A stretch of DNA of 64,000 nt from Paraburkholderia hospita (GTDB taxonomy: Bacteria > Pseudomonadota > Gammaproteobacteria > Burkholderiales > Burkholderiaceae), in assembly GCF_002902965.1 (NCBI RefSeq), contig NZ_CP026106.1:3038001-3102000 (forward strand). Direction: 5' to 3'. Positions within the stretch are counted from its first letter, which is position 1; each line of letters opens with the position of its first letter. Position numbers and translations under genes: made by a program. Under the pieces are notes generated by a model that saw only the letters and a list, made by a program, of their open reading frames with translations, searched no databases and was not told where the DNA came from. Positions 38,475 through 47,449 of the stretch are shown piece by piece.

Positions 38475-38766
38475 CAGGATAGGCGATGCGCGGGGCGCTG
38501 TGGGACGGGTTCGTCGAAGGCGGCGGGGTTCGTCTGACGTTAGCGCGGGCTACAGGCCAAACGGAGCGCTCGCGGATTCGACCGTCGCGCAGGCGCGCCA
38601 TGCGTCCGCCCACTCCCGCCCTGCGCACCATGTAGAATCGCCTCCACGGCTCGCGGCGCGGCTTTTCGGCTGCGGCGCCGCTTCCGGCGCGCCGCTGTTC
38701 CGCGCATCGGTCAAGAAAGCGCATGCGGGTGTAACAGAGAAGAACGATGAGACTGAAGGAAGAGTT

Positions 38767-39636
38767 ATGCGGCGTCTGCCCTCGCTGATCGCGTTGCGCT
38801 TTTTCGAAGAGACGGCACGGCACTTGAGCTTCAACCGCGCTGCCGTCGCGCTGTGCGTCACGCAGGGCGCCGTCAGCCGGCAGATCAAGATTCTCGAAGA
38901 ATCGCTTGGCGCGAAGCTTTTCGAGCGCGATCACAAAGGCATCCGTCTGACGAAGGCGGGACAGCAGTTGCTGCCGTGCGTGTCCGAAGCGTTCGACACG
39001 CTCGAGCGCGGCACGCGCCAGGTCACGACGGCCAAAGGCCGCCGGCGGCTCGTGCTGTCGGTGCCGCCCACGTTCGCCACGCAATGGTTTTCGCCGCGGC
39101 TCGGCTCGCTCGCTGTCGAATTGCCGGACGTCGAGCTGTCCGTGCGCACGGAACCCACTGACGACTGCCACTGCAACATCCGCTTCGGCCGCGCCGCGCT
39201 GGCCGATGCGCATTCCGAGCTGCTGATGATCGAGCGGCATACGCTGGTCGGCGCGCCTCGCCTTGGCGGCGAGCCGCTGGACAAGCTGCTGGAAACGCTG
39301 CCCGCGCTGCACGTGCTGCACAACGACGCGCGCCTGAACCTCTGGCCCGACTGGCTCGACAAGGCCGGCCTGCCCGCGCGCCACGCGGAAAACGGCATCG
39401 AGTTCTCCACGCTCGAACAGGCGATCCACGCGGCGCGCAAGGGCGTTGGCCTCGCGATCGTCGATCGCAACATGATCATCGAGGAACTGGGCGAAGGCAG
39501 CCTCGCGCCGATGTCGGATATCGAGGTTAGCGGCCCTTATGGCTACTGGCTCGATATCGCCGAGCGGCATGCGACGCTCGAACATGTGCAGGCGTTCGCG
39601 AGCTGGATGCGGGAGCAGGTACTGGCGATGTCATAA
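38767..39636 (+). CDS. LysR family transcriptional regulator
   Basis: A 289-aa LysR-type regulator. The winged helix-turn-helix is at the start (HLSFNRAAVALCVTQGAVSR, QIKILEESLGAKLFERDHKG), followed by a periplasmic-binding-protein-like effector domain. It belongs to the GcvA-like branch (LPSLIALRFFEETARHLSF). Start at 38767 with AAGGAAGAG seven nucleotides before it; longer frames upstream overlap the divergent Pat-like gene. It may regulate that neighbour, from whose start it is 293 bp away, but no operator was identified. A strong terminator follows. Confidence 0.9.
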   Translation: MRRLPSLIALRFFEETARHLSFNRAAVALCVTQGAVSRQIKILEESLGAKLFERDHKGIRLTKAGQQLLPCVSEAFDTLERGTRQVTTAKGRRRLVLSVPPTFATQWFSPRLGSLAVELPDVELSVRTEPTDDCHCNIRFGRAALADAHSELLMIERHTLVGAPRLGGEPLDKLLETLPALHVLHNDARLNLWPDWLDKAGLPARHAENGIEFSTLEQAIHAARKGVGLAIVDRNMIIEELGEGSLAPMSDIEVSGPYGYWLDIAERHATLEHVQAFASWMREQVLAMS

Positions 39637-39666
39637 AGGCTCGCGATTCGCCGATGGCCTCAAAGC

Positions 39667-39699
39667 AAAAGGCCGTGTTCGTTGGAACACGGCCTTTTT
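39667..39699. terminator. Bidirectional rho-independent terminator
   Basis: AAAAGGCCGTGTTC, loop GTTG, GAACACGGCCTTTTT: a perfect 14-bp stem with A and T runs on either side. It separates the LysR gene (+) from prfC (-), and can serve both. Confidence 0.95.
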
Positions 39700-39726
39700 C
39701 TTTTCGCGGCGCGGAAGTGCAGCCTG

Positions 39727-41328
39727 TTACATCGCCTTCCTGAACGGCGCGCCCGAATGTTCGCGCAGTTCGTTGAACACGATCTTCGGCCACGCCTTTT
39801 GCGCGACTTCGATCTCGGAGACGTGCGACGCGAGATACGTCGGCGCATCGGCGGCATCGTAGGCAATACGCTGCGCATAGGAATCGCAGAAGCGGCGCAG
39901 CTCGGCGGCATCGTCGCAGGTCACCCAGCGCGACATCCGGTAGCGCGCCGGCGCCATCCGCACATCGACCTTGTATTCCGTCGACAGACGGTGCGACACC
40001 ACTTCGAACTGCAGTTGCCCAACCGCGCCCAGAATCGTCAACCCGCCCATGACCGGCTTGAACACCTGGATCGCGCCCTCTTCGCCGAGTTGCTTCAGTG
40101 CTTCGCCGAGCTGCTTCGAACGCATCGGATCGACCACTTCGACCGTCTGGAAGATTTCCGGCGCGAAGAACGGCAAGCCGACGAATTGCAGCAGTTCGCC
40201 TTCCGTCAGCGTATCGCCGAGACTCAGCGTGCCGTGATTCGGAATACCGATGATGTCGCCCGCGTACGCTTCGCTGACCGTCTCGCGGCGCTGCGACAGA
40301 AACGTCACGACGTTATTCGCGCGGAACGTCTTGTTGTTGCGCGTGACCTTCAGCGCCATGCCGCGCTCGAAGCGCCCCGAGCACACGCGGATAAACGCGA
40401 CGCGGTCGCGGTGCGCCAGGTCCATGTTCGCCTGCACCTTGAACACGACGCCCGTGAACTTCGGCTCTTCCGGCAGCACCGGGCGCTGCACCGTCTGACG
40501 CGCGGACGGCGGCGGCGCGAGATCGACTAGCGCGTCGAGAATTTCCTTCACGCCGAAGTTGTTGATCGCCGAGCCGAACAGCACGGGCGACTGCTGGCCC
40601 GCGAGAAATTCGTCGCGATCGAACGAGGGCGTTGCGCCCGTAATCAGGTCGATTTCTTCCTTCGCACGCACCCAGGCGTGACCGAAGCGGCGTTCGCCTT
40701 CCTCGTCGCCGAGCGAGTGGATCGTTTCGACTTCGCCGCCAAGCGTGTCCTGACCCGCGCGGAACACGCGCACCTGATCGTTCTGGATGTCGTAGACGCC
40801 CTGGAAGTCCTTGCCCATGCCGATCGGCCAGGTGAACGGCACGGCCGACACACCCAGATGCTGTTCGATTTCGTCGAGCAGATCGAGCGGCTCGCGCACT
40901 TCGCGGTCGAGCTTGTTGATGAACGTGACGATCGGCGTCTTGCGGCTGCGGCAGACTTCGAGCAGCTTGAGCGTCTGCGCTTCGACGCCGTTCGCGCCGT
41001 CGATCACCATCACGGCGGCATCGACGGCCGTCAGCACGCGGTACGTGTCTTCCGAGAAGTCTTCGTGGCCCGGCGTGTCGAGCAGATTGATCACGCAGTT
41101 GCCGTACTCGAACTGCATCACCGAGCTAGCGACGGAAATGCCGCGCTGCTTTTCGATTTCCATCCAGTCGGACGTCGCGTAGCGGTTACTCTTGCGGCCC
41201 TTCACGGTGCCCGCGATCTGGATCGCGCCCGAGAACAGCAGCAGCTTTTCCGTGAGCGTGGTTTTACCCGCGTCCGGGTGGGAAATGACCGCGAACGTGC
41301 GGCGGCGTTTGAGTTCGGAGACTGACAT
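39727..41328 (-). CDS. prfC: Peptide chain release factor 3
   Basis: A 533-aa translational GTPase that recycles RF1/RF2 from the ribosome. G1 is SHPDAGKTTLTEKLL (residues 16-30), G2 lies around RGISVASSVM, G3 is DTPGHEDFSEDTYR, and G4 is FINKLDRE. RF3-specific segments such as KFTGVVFKVQANMD and MGGLTILGAVGQLQFEV follow. The ATG at 41328 is preferred over a TTG two codons earlier. Single gene on its strand, 202 bp from the fimbrial adhesin upstream. Confidence 0.97.
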   Translation of the reverse strand: MSVSELKRRRTFAVISHPDAGKTTLTEKLLLFSGAIQIAGTVKGRKSNRYATSDWMEIEKQRGISVASSVMQFEYGNCVINLLDTPGHEDFSEDTYRVLTAVDAAVMVIDGANGVEAQTLKLLEVCRSRKTPIVTFINKLDREVREPLDLLDEIEQHLGVSAVPFTWPIGMGKDFQGVYDIQNDQVRVFRAGQDTLGGEVETIHSLGDEEGERRFGHAWVRAKEEIDLITGATPSFDRDEFLAGQQSPVLFGSAINNFGVKEILDALVDLAPPPSARQTVQRPVLPEEPKFTGVVFKVQANMDLAHRDRVAFIRVCSGRFERGMALKVTRNNKTFRANNVVTFLSQRRETVSEAYAGDIIGIPNHGTLSLGDTLTEGELLQFVGLPFFAPEIFQTVEVVDPMRSKQLGEALKQLGEEGAIQVFKPVMGGLTILGAVGQLQFEVVSHRLSTEYKVDVRMAPARYRMSRWVTCDDAAELRRFCDSYAQRIAYDAADAPTYLASHVSEIEVAQKAWPKIVFNELREHSGAPFRKAM

Positions 41329-41530
41329 TGGCAATTAGGGTCATGGCGCACGCCCTTCTGGCAGGCGGCGATACGGCAACCGGGCGCGGCGACATGCCTG
41401 ACAGGCCCGTAAAACCGGCGAAGCCGCGATGATACACGTGCCGGAGCAACCCATAAGTATAGCTGGCGCGAGCCGATGCTTGCCCCGCCGGCCAGCAAAG
41501 TCCGCCGCGTCTGGCCGGATAAGACGACGA

Positions 41531-42592
41531 CTATTGATAGGACATCGTAAACGTGGCCTTCGCGTTGGCGGTCCCCGGATTCATTGTGCCTGTGCGGATA
41601 TAGCTCGCCTTCAGCGGCACAGAATAAACGCCGCCCGTAGTCGGCGACGACGACACGGATATCTGGTTCGTAGTACCGGCAGCGGACGAATCCGGCCCGT
41701 ACAGTATTGGCGTGCCTGCATATGAGAGCTGATAGGCAATACCTTTCGCGGTCGAATCAGCAGTCAACGAAAGCGTGTTGCTTCGGTTCGACGGCGTCGT
41801 CAAGTCTGATAATGTCACTGCGACGCGCACACCGGGATCGCAGTTCAGCGACAGACTGAACGGCGTGCTTCCCGTCGTTGCGCCAACCGAGGCGAGATCT
41901 CTTGTATTTGCCTGCGGCATCGTCACCTGGACGGCCGACTGGGTTACCGAACAGGCAATGCTGGAGAAGTTCCCGCTGGCCGTCCCCGTGAAGGCATTGC
42001 CCCAAGGAAACGTTCCGCTCTGGTTGTTGATGGCATTCGTGATCGACAACGCCGGTATGGTGGTGAGCGTACCCGGCGCAACGGCGCCCGTCTTGACGAA
42101 CTGCGCGGAAATCGTGACGTTGAAGTCATAACCGGGCGTTGCACTTGCCCAGATCTGATGACATACCACCTGCCGATAACCATTGGGCACCGTCAACGGC
42201 AGGCTGTTGCATGTCGTCGAAGGTCCGTTCGATACGGTGAATCGCACACCGATGCCCGAAAGATTGGTCGGATAGACGTCGCTGTAACCGGCGACGAGCG
42301 CCGTCGGCGCCGCATTGAAGTACAAATATATGTCTCGATCACAACACGGGTCACCCGGACAGTGGAAGCTCAAGGTGTTCGAATAAGCCGGCGTCGTGCT
42401 TCCGATGGGCGCATCGCGGCCGAAGCTGGCGGCACCCACGGCGGGAGGATTGCTAGTCTGTCCCGTCACGTTGCATGAAATTGTCCCGGCATATGCCTGA
42501 GAGCCGGCTGCGAACAAGACGATGAACGCTCCCAGCATCAGGACGCTGTGCAGCCGCAGTTTCAACACTACAAGAATCGTGTTCGGTTTCAT
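41531..42592 (-). CDS. Two-domain fimbrial tip adhesin, operon 1
   Basis: A 353-aa exported protein with a signal peptide (VLMLGAFIVLFAAGSQAYA, cleavage before GTISC). The N-terminal half is cysteine-containing and receptor-like (RDAPIGSTTPAYSNTLSFHC, DIYLYFNAAPTALVAGY, YPTNLSGIGVRFTVSNG). The C-terminal pilin-like domain (FSSIACSVTQSAVQVTMPQA, FSLSLNCDPGVRVAVTLSD) ends with the donor-strand-type KATFTMSYQ. This matches the layout of FimH-like tip adhesins. It is last in operon 1 (pilin, chaperone, usher, adhesin). AGGGGG precedes the ATG. The ligand is unknown. Its paralogue is at 47450. Confidence 0.85.
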   Translation of the reverse strand: MKPNTILVVLKLRLHSVLMLGAFIVLFAAGSQAYAGTISCNVTGQTSNPPAVGAASFGRDAPIGSTTPAYSNTLSFHCPGDPCCDRDIYLYFNAAPTALVAGYSDVYPTNLSGIGVRFTVSNGPSTTCNSLPLTVPNGYRQVVCHQIWASATPGYDFNVTISAQFVKTGAVAPGTLTTIPALSITNAINNQSGTFPWGNAFTGTASGNFSSIACSVTQSAVQVTMPQANTRDLASVGATTGSTPFSLSLNCDPGVRVAVTLSDLTTPSNRSNTLSLTADSTAKGIAYQLSYAGTPILYGPDSSAAGTTNQISVSSSPTTGGVYSVPLKASYIRTGTMNPGTANAKATFTMSYQ

Positions 42593-42762
42593 TATGTTGC
42601 CCCCTTCATCAATCCGCCTTGTCGCGCTTGTTCTTTACAGCACCGTCGGCGCCGTCACGCTGCAAGATTCTGCATGGTCGACATCGTCGTCAAACAATCG
42701 CCGGATATCGTGACGCATTCTCGGCAGCAGGGTCCCGTGGACATCGCCCGGCTCCGTTTCTG

Positions 42763-45372
42763 TTAACCCGCGCTTGCGCCGGCCGCCGGCACAACTGCCA
42801 CCGGCGCGATGGAGGAACCGGTGACGCAATGCCCTTCCACCGACGTATAAGCATCCGCCTTATCACCCTTCACTGGCAATGCGTACTGAATCCGGCAGAT
42901 GTCGCCTTCGTTTTCACCAAGCTTCACGACAAGCGTTCCCTTATCCTCGATACCGCGCGCAAAGATCCGGCTGTCCTGAGCGACCACGCCAACGTGACTA
43001 CCGTTCGCATCCAGCACATCCGCGCCGAACGGCAACGGTGCACCGCCCATTTGCGGCGCGCGGATCAACGCCGCGCGCCCCGTCACCGTCTTGTACTTCA
43101 GCATGACAACCGAGCCGAGACGCGGCACCGCACGCTCCGACGTCGACACGAACTCCACATCGCTCGACGAACCCTTCGGGTCGATATCCACCGTGTTCAT
43201 CCCGTACGCCGCGAGAAACGGCACGACCGCGTAGCCGTGCGAATCCACCTTCACACCCGACGCGCTCGACACCGTTGCGCCTTCCGCGCCCTTCGCCTCG
43301 ACGATGCCGAACGTATCGCCAACCGTCTGCGAGAACGTCACGCCGCCCGGATGCGCGACGACCGAGCCGCTCACGCCCGCCGAGACCTGCGCCGAATGCG
43401 CGCCGCCGCTGGCTGATGCCGTCACCTGTGCAACCGGTGCACGCCAGGTGCCGCTCGCGCCGGCGCTCGCGTTGACGCCGCCCGACGCTGCCTGCTCGAC
43501 CGTGTCGTACACGTTATAAGAATACTGATTGCGCTCGCCCGCGGCACCGCCCAGGCTGGTCTGCATGCTCGATGCGTCCTTGCCCGCATTGAGGTTGGTC
43601 GACAGCATCGGCGAGTGTTGCGTATGACCGAGCGGAATCGACGTGCTCAGCATCACTTCGTTCGACAGCGTGCCGTCCGCGCTGCGCGTGCGGCCTGCCG
43701 TAACACTATAGGTCCCGTATTTGAAGCCGTTCGAGTAGCCCAACTGATAAAACATGTCGCGTCCCGGCCGGTTCCAGTAGTGCTGCGACGAAACGTTCGC
43801 GAACACCGCGCCGCGATCCTTCAGCGTCTGGTTGACCGTCAGTTGCAGACGGCCGCGTTCGCGGTCGGCTGCGTTGACGTCGCTGCCATGCAGCGCGGCG
43901 TCGCGCAGCCGGGCGGCGTCGGCGAGGCCGAGATAGCCGCTGTCCGAGTACCGGTACGCGCCAAGCGCGATGTTGGTATTGGTTGCATCGATGAACTTGC
44001 TGTAGCCGATATGCAGGCTCTGACCTTGCTGCGCACCGACGCCAGGCAGTTGCGTACGCGCCGTCGTGAGGTCGCTCGCGAGCGCGCCGTACTTCGTATT
44101 GAATGCCGCACCGAGATTCGCCGCAACATAACCGTTCGATGCGACGGCGCCGCCGTAAAGCGTGACGAGATTCGTCAGCCCGCGCTGCACCGTGAACTGC
44201 GTGAAGCCCGGTTTCGTCTGCAACGATTCGTCGCGCAGTTGACCGGCCGTGAAGGCGAAGCGCGTCGTGCCAGGTCGCAGCGACTGCGCAACGGCCGCGT
44301 AAGGCACGGAGAAGTGCTTCGTGCGGCCATCGGCTTCCGTGACCGTGATGTCGAGGTTGCCGCCATAGCCGGTCGCGTAGAGATCGCCGATTTCGAACGG
44401 TCCCGGCGACACGTTCGTTTCATAGATAACCTGGCCATTCTGGCGCACCGTCACGCGCGCGTTCGAATCGGCCGTGCCGCGCACGACGGGCGCATAACCG
44501 CGCAGCGATTCGGGCAGCATGCGGTCGTCGGTGGCGATCTGCGCGCCGCGAAATCCGATGCTGTCGAACACGTCGCCCGTCGTTTGCGCGTCGCCGAGCG
44601 TGACCTGCGAGCGCAGCTTCGTCACGTCGTGCTGAACGTAGGTGGCGATGTTGTCGAGCTGGATCGACTGGCCCGTGCCCGCCGTCACCGACGACTGATG
44701 CCGGAAGTGCCACGCGCCGATGTTCACGCCGGCGTTCAGACCCAGATACTCCTGCGATGCTTGCGTGCCGCCGCTCGCCGTCCGGTAGGCGTTCGCGTTG
44801 TAGCTCAGGAAACCCGCATTCACGCCGTTGTCCCAGAGTTCCGGCGCGACGTAGCCGCGCGCCAGATTGCGCATGTACTTCTGCGGGATCGTGATGTTCA
44901 GCTTCTGCTCGTTGAAGTCGAATTCGACCGTTGCGTCCGGCACGCTCGCGCTCACATCGACGCATGCGTCTGCACCCTGATCCGCTGCGTTCGTCAGCTT
45001 CGTGAAGTCGACGCCATATGCTTCGAGCATCTTGCGCGTGAGACAGGCGCGCGCGTTCTCGCCTTCATGCGCGGCGGTGAAGCGCACGCTCTCGCGCGCG
45101 ACATGGTTATCGTTGATCGAGATATCGACCGTATAGGCGCCGGGCGCCACGATGTTGCCGCGGCCAAGGCGCGCGACGTCGACCCGTTGCGAATCGATCT
45201 GCAGGAAAGTCGTATCGAATTCGACCGCTTCGGCCGCACACGCGGCGCCTGCGCTCATGAAGCCCGCCATCGTGAACACCGACAGCACGACGGCCGTGAC
45301 GGGATTCAGCATGAACGAACCGGCTGTTGCACTAGCCGGGCGTTGCGATTGGCGTTGGCGTGAGGGTTTCAT
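42763..45372 (-). CDS. Fimbrial outer-membrane usher, operon 1
   Basis: An 869-aa FimD-type usher that assembles and exports pilus subunits. After a signal sequence ending AACAAEA come the N-terminal chaperone-binding domain (VEFDTTFLQIDSQRVDVARL, GAYTVDISIND), the 24-strand barrel (GYVAPELWDNGVNAGFLSYN), the plug region (YAPVVRGTADSNARVTVRQN, YETNVSPGPFEIGDLYATGY) and the two C-terminal domains (LPFGADVLDANGSHVGVVAQ). Start at 45372 gives a sensible signal peptide; a frame 16 codons longer lacks a ribosome binding site. A 232-bp gap upstream, with a motif shared by the fimbrial regions, may hold an internal promoter. Confidence 0.93.
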   Translation of the reverse strand: MKPSRQRQSQRPASATAGSFMLNPVTAVVLSVFTMAGFMSAGAACAAEAVEFDTTFLQIDSQRVDVARLGRGNIVAPGAYTVDISINDNHVARESVRFTAAHEGENARACLTRKMLEAYGVDFTKLTNAADQGADACVDVSASVPDATVEFDFNEQKLNITIPQKYMRNLARGYVAPELWDNGVNAGFLSYNANAYRTASGGTQASQEYLGLNAGVNIGAWHFRHQSSVTAGTGQSIQLDNIATYVQHDVTKLRSQVTLGDAQTTGDVFDSIGFRGAQIATDDRMLPESLRGYAPVVRGTADSNARVTVRQNGQVIYETNVSPGPFEIGDLYATGYGGNLDITVTEADGRTKHFSVPYAAVAQSLRPGTTRFAFTAGQLRDESLQTKPGFTQFTVQRGLTNLVTLYGGAVASNGYVAANLGAAFNTKYGALASDLTTARTQLPGVGAQQGQSLHIGYSKFIDATNTNIALGAYRYSDSGYLGLADAARLRDAALHGSDVNAADRERGRLQLTVNQTLKDRGAVFANVSSQHYWNRPGRDMFYQLGYSNGFKYGTYSVTAGRTRSADGTLSNEVMLSTSIPLGHTQHSPMLSTNLNAGKDASSMQTSLGGAAGERNQYSYNVYDTVEQAASGGVNASAGASGTWRAPVAQVTASASGGAHSAQVSAGVSGSVVAHPGGVTFSQTVGDTFGIVEAKGAEGATVSSASGVKVDSHGYAVVPFLAAYGMNTVDIDPKGSSSDVEFVSTSERAVPRLGSVVMLKYKTVTGRAALIRAPQMGGAPLPFGADVLDANGSHVGVVAQDSRIFARGIEDKGTLVVKLGENEGDICRIQYALPVKGDKADAYTSVEGHCVTGSSIAPVAVVPAAGASAG

Positions 45373-45441
45373 GATCCGATAACTTCGATTGAGTAAAACT
45401 TTTGCCTGTCGATCAGGCATGAATCGATGTTATGGATTTAC

Positions 45442-45480
45442 GAGATAGGAGTACCTCAGACGACTCCTAATTTTGAGATG
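45442..45480 (-). promoter_or_regulatory. Fimbria-associated motif upstream of usher 1
   Basis: TAGGAGT (45446-45452) and ACTCCTA (45463-45469) form an inverted heptad pair with 10 bp between. A TTTTGAGAT block adjoins. The same layout occurs before pilin 1. Spaced inverted heptads are typical of LuxR/NarL-type response regulators such as BvgA and RcsB; the identity here is inference. Confidence 0.5.
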
Positions 45481-45604
45481 TCCAAGACCCGCGCGCGCAA
45501 AGGCTCAGCGCGTGCCTGGCGGTATCGCGCGACCGTGTTTTTGAGATTTCTGAGAGGAAAAGGCGGCCGGCGGAATCGGCGCCTCGAAGTGAGGGTGAGA
45601 CGTG

Positions 45605-46345
45605 TCAGGGAGCGATGTCCGCGTCGCCCTCGATCGCGCCGCCGAAGTCGTTGATCGCGACGTAGTGCACCTTGCCGGACTTCACGCCGTTCATCTGCGG
45701 CACGGCGATGATCTCCTTGCCGCGTGGCGCAACCATGCCGCCCCGGTCGTTTTTGTAGGTAGCGCCGTTGGACGACACCCTGATCTCGCTGAACGACACG
45801 TGATACGCAGTCGGATTCGACACGGCGAGCGCCTGGCCCTTGCCTTCCGGCGCCGGCACGACCTTCCAGTCGAGCTGGCGCGGCGCCTCGTCGGGCGTGC
45901 CCTGCAGCTTCGGCGGGCGCACGAACACCTTGATCCGCGTGCGATAGGCGAATTGCAGCGTATTCGCATCGGCTTTCGCGTCGGCTTTGGGCGGCACGTC
46001 CAGCACGTTGAGCCAATACACCGACTCGCGATCCTGCGGCAGCGCGTCGCCGCTGTACATGACGCGCAGCGTCTGCGACTTGCCCGCGTCCATGCGGAAG
46101 ATGGGCGGCGTGATGACGAACGGCGCCTTGCTGTCGCCCGGCTTCGTGTCGACGTTGCCGTCGTCCATCCAGACCTGCACCAGCGAAGGCGCGCGGCTGT
46201 CGTTATTCAGCTTGACAGTCACTTCGCGCTGATCCAGCGGATACACGACCCGTGTGCCGCCAATCGTCACGCTCGCCTGAGCCACGCCTGCGAACAGTGC
46301 ACATGCCACACCCACACCAGCCAGCAACCGACCCATCGTCTTCAT
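45605..46345 (-). CDS. Periplasmic pilus chaperone, operon 1
   Basis: A 246-aa FimC/PapD-type chaperone. Signal peptide (LLAGVGVACALFAGVAQA), then the first immunoglobulin domain with VTIGGTRVVYPLDQREVTVK (the conserved Arg), SRAPSLVQVWMDDG, PFVITPPIFRMDAGKSQTLR (G1 donor region with alternating hydrophobics) and QDRESVYWLNVLDVPP, the classical family signature. The second domain ends with GKVHYVAINDFGGAIEGDA. The ATG at 46345 has AAGGTG six nucleotides before it; a GTG three codons earlier is possible. It shuttles subunits to the usher encoded downstream. Confidence 0.93.
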   Translation of the reverse strand: MKTMGRLLAGVGVACALFAGVAQASVTIGGTRVVYPLDQREVTVKLNNDSRAPSLVQVWMDDGNVDTKPGDSKAPFVITPPIFRMDAGKSQTLRVMYSGDALPQDRESVYWLNVLDVPPKADAKADANTLQFAYRTRIKVFVRPPKLQGTPDEAPRQLDWKVVPAPEGKGQALAVSNPTAYHVSFSEIRVSSNGATYKNDRGGMVAPRGKEIIAVPQMNGVKSGKVHYVAINDFGGAIEGDADIAP

Positions 46346-46392
46346 CGCCTTCACCTTTCGCTACGCGTTTATCGAAACAATGTTGCTGAAGA

Positions 46393-46416
46393 AGGCGTTT
46401 TCCGAAACAAACGCCT
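46393..46416 (-). other. Hairpin between pilin 1 and chaperone 1
   Basis: AGGCGTTT and AAACGCCT pair around an 8-nt loop in the 84-bp gap after the pilin stop codon. Such stems after a major pilin gene often stabilise the pilin transcript or lower readthrough into the assembly genes. Operon 2 has an analogous stem at the same place with a different sequence. Confidence 0.55.
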
Positions 46417-46429
46417 CCTTCGATGCCGC

Positions 46430-46999
46430 TTACTGGTACTGCATTGTGTATTGGACCGACGTGGTGACGCTACCCGGCTGCGCCTTGCCCGTCGCGTAGT
46501 ACTGCGCGAAGTAATTCAGCATCGCCGCGCCGCCGGAGATCACCGCGCCGTTGGTAGCGGCGTCGTTGTTCGCGTTGGTCAGGATGTTGATCGGCTGCAT
46601 CTTCGCGTTCATCAGGCGCACTTCAACGTTCTGCGCCGGCGAAGCGGATGCCTTGTTCAGCAGGTAGCCGCTGCTCTGATCGACGTTCGGGCCGTTTTCG
46701 AAGCGTGCGACTGCCTTCGTCGCCGTGCCCGAGCAGCCGCTCAGCGAAAGCTGGATGTCGCCGAGGTTCGACGTGCCGGCCGTCGCGCCAGCCGAGGACA
46801 GCGCACCAGCCGGAACCGTCGGCAGCGTCACCGACACATCGGCGGGCGAACCGGCTGCAACGCCGTTGATCGAGCAGGTCGTGTCCGACACTGCGCCGTT
46901 GATGGTGATCGTGCCGTCGGCGGCGTGCGCCTTCATCGACTGGAGGCTAACGATGCCCATTGCGACGATGACGACAGCGGGGATGATGCGCTTTTGCAT
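46430..46999 (-). CDS. Major fimbrial subunit (type 1 pilin), operon 1
   Basis: A 189-aa pilin. Signal peptide to AHA, mature start ADGTITINGAVSDTTCSING, with the first cysteine of the conserved pair; the second is in LSLSGCSGTATKAVARFENG. The body (GNxxxATNGAVISGG, LNYFAQYYATGKAQPGSV) ends with the usher/chaperone-recognised C-terminal strand VQYTMQYQ. AGGAG precedes the ATG by 7-8 nt. First gene of operon 1 and its likely major structural component. It is close in sequence to the pilin of operon 2. Confidence 0.93.
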   Translation of the reverse strand: MQKRIIPAVVIVAMGIVSLQSMKAHAADGTITINGAVSDTTCSINGVAAGSPADVSVTLPTVPAGALSSAGATAGTSNLGDIQLSLSGCSGTATKAVARFENGPNVDQSSGYLLNKASASPAQNVEVRLMNAKMQPINILTNANNDAATNGAVISGGAAMLNYFAQYYATGKAQPGSVTTSVQYTMQYQ

Positions 47000-47361
47000 G
47001 TTGATGCTCCTAAGGATCTGATGAACGAATAAAGTCTGCTATGTAAAACCAGCGGCGCTTTCATCTCGTGATGCCGCACCGCTTTCGCTGATCGTTGCTG
47101 TCCGGTCCGTTACTTCGTTTGACCGCGTTGTCGCTCAGCACAGAAACAATCTTAAAATTCGCTCGCTTAGGAAGCTCTAGGACGACTCCCAAATTTATGA
47201 GATAGACGGCGCGTTTGCCTTCCTGCGCAAAAGCATATGGGGCAACGCTCTAAAGACGTACATTCACTTTTTTGAGAAAAAGCGCGCTTTGACGAGACCG
47301 AATGGACCCATCTCGCCCGTCGCCCCCGTTTCTCAAAAATAGAATCAGCGGGCGCAAACAG
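47000..47361. promoter_or_regulatory. Upstream region of fimbrial operon 1
   Basis: A gene-free stretch, more A/T-rich than its surroundings, holding the operon promoter. TAGGAAG (47168-47174) and ACTCCCA (47185-47191) form an inverted heptad pair with 10 bp between, followed by AAATTTATGAGATAG, closely matching the site before usher 1. Further TTTTTTGAGAAAAAG (about 47263) and GTTTCTCAAAAATAG (about 47328) blocks repeat the TGAGA/TCTCA theme. Exact -10 and -35 could not be fixed. Confidence 0.5.
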
Positions 47362-47398
47362 AAAAAACCCGAAACACCCTTCACGGGCACTTCGGGCT
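47362..47398 (-). terminator. Terminator after adhesin 2
   Basis: On the minus strand CCCGAAGTGCCC and GGGTGTTTCGGG pair (with G-T and mismatched middle positions) around GTGAA and run into TTTTTT. It lies 52 bp after the adhesin stop codon and ends fimbrial operon 2. Confidence 0.8.
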
Positions 47399-47449
47399 TC
47401 AACCGCCGAATGCGTTCCGAAAGCGAGCGCCGCTACGACACGCTGATCG

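Noticed and set aside
37092..38537. A 481-codon + strand frame opposite the Pat-like gene
   Set aside because: Arg/Ala/His-rich shadow of the minus-strand coding sequence without any motif.
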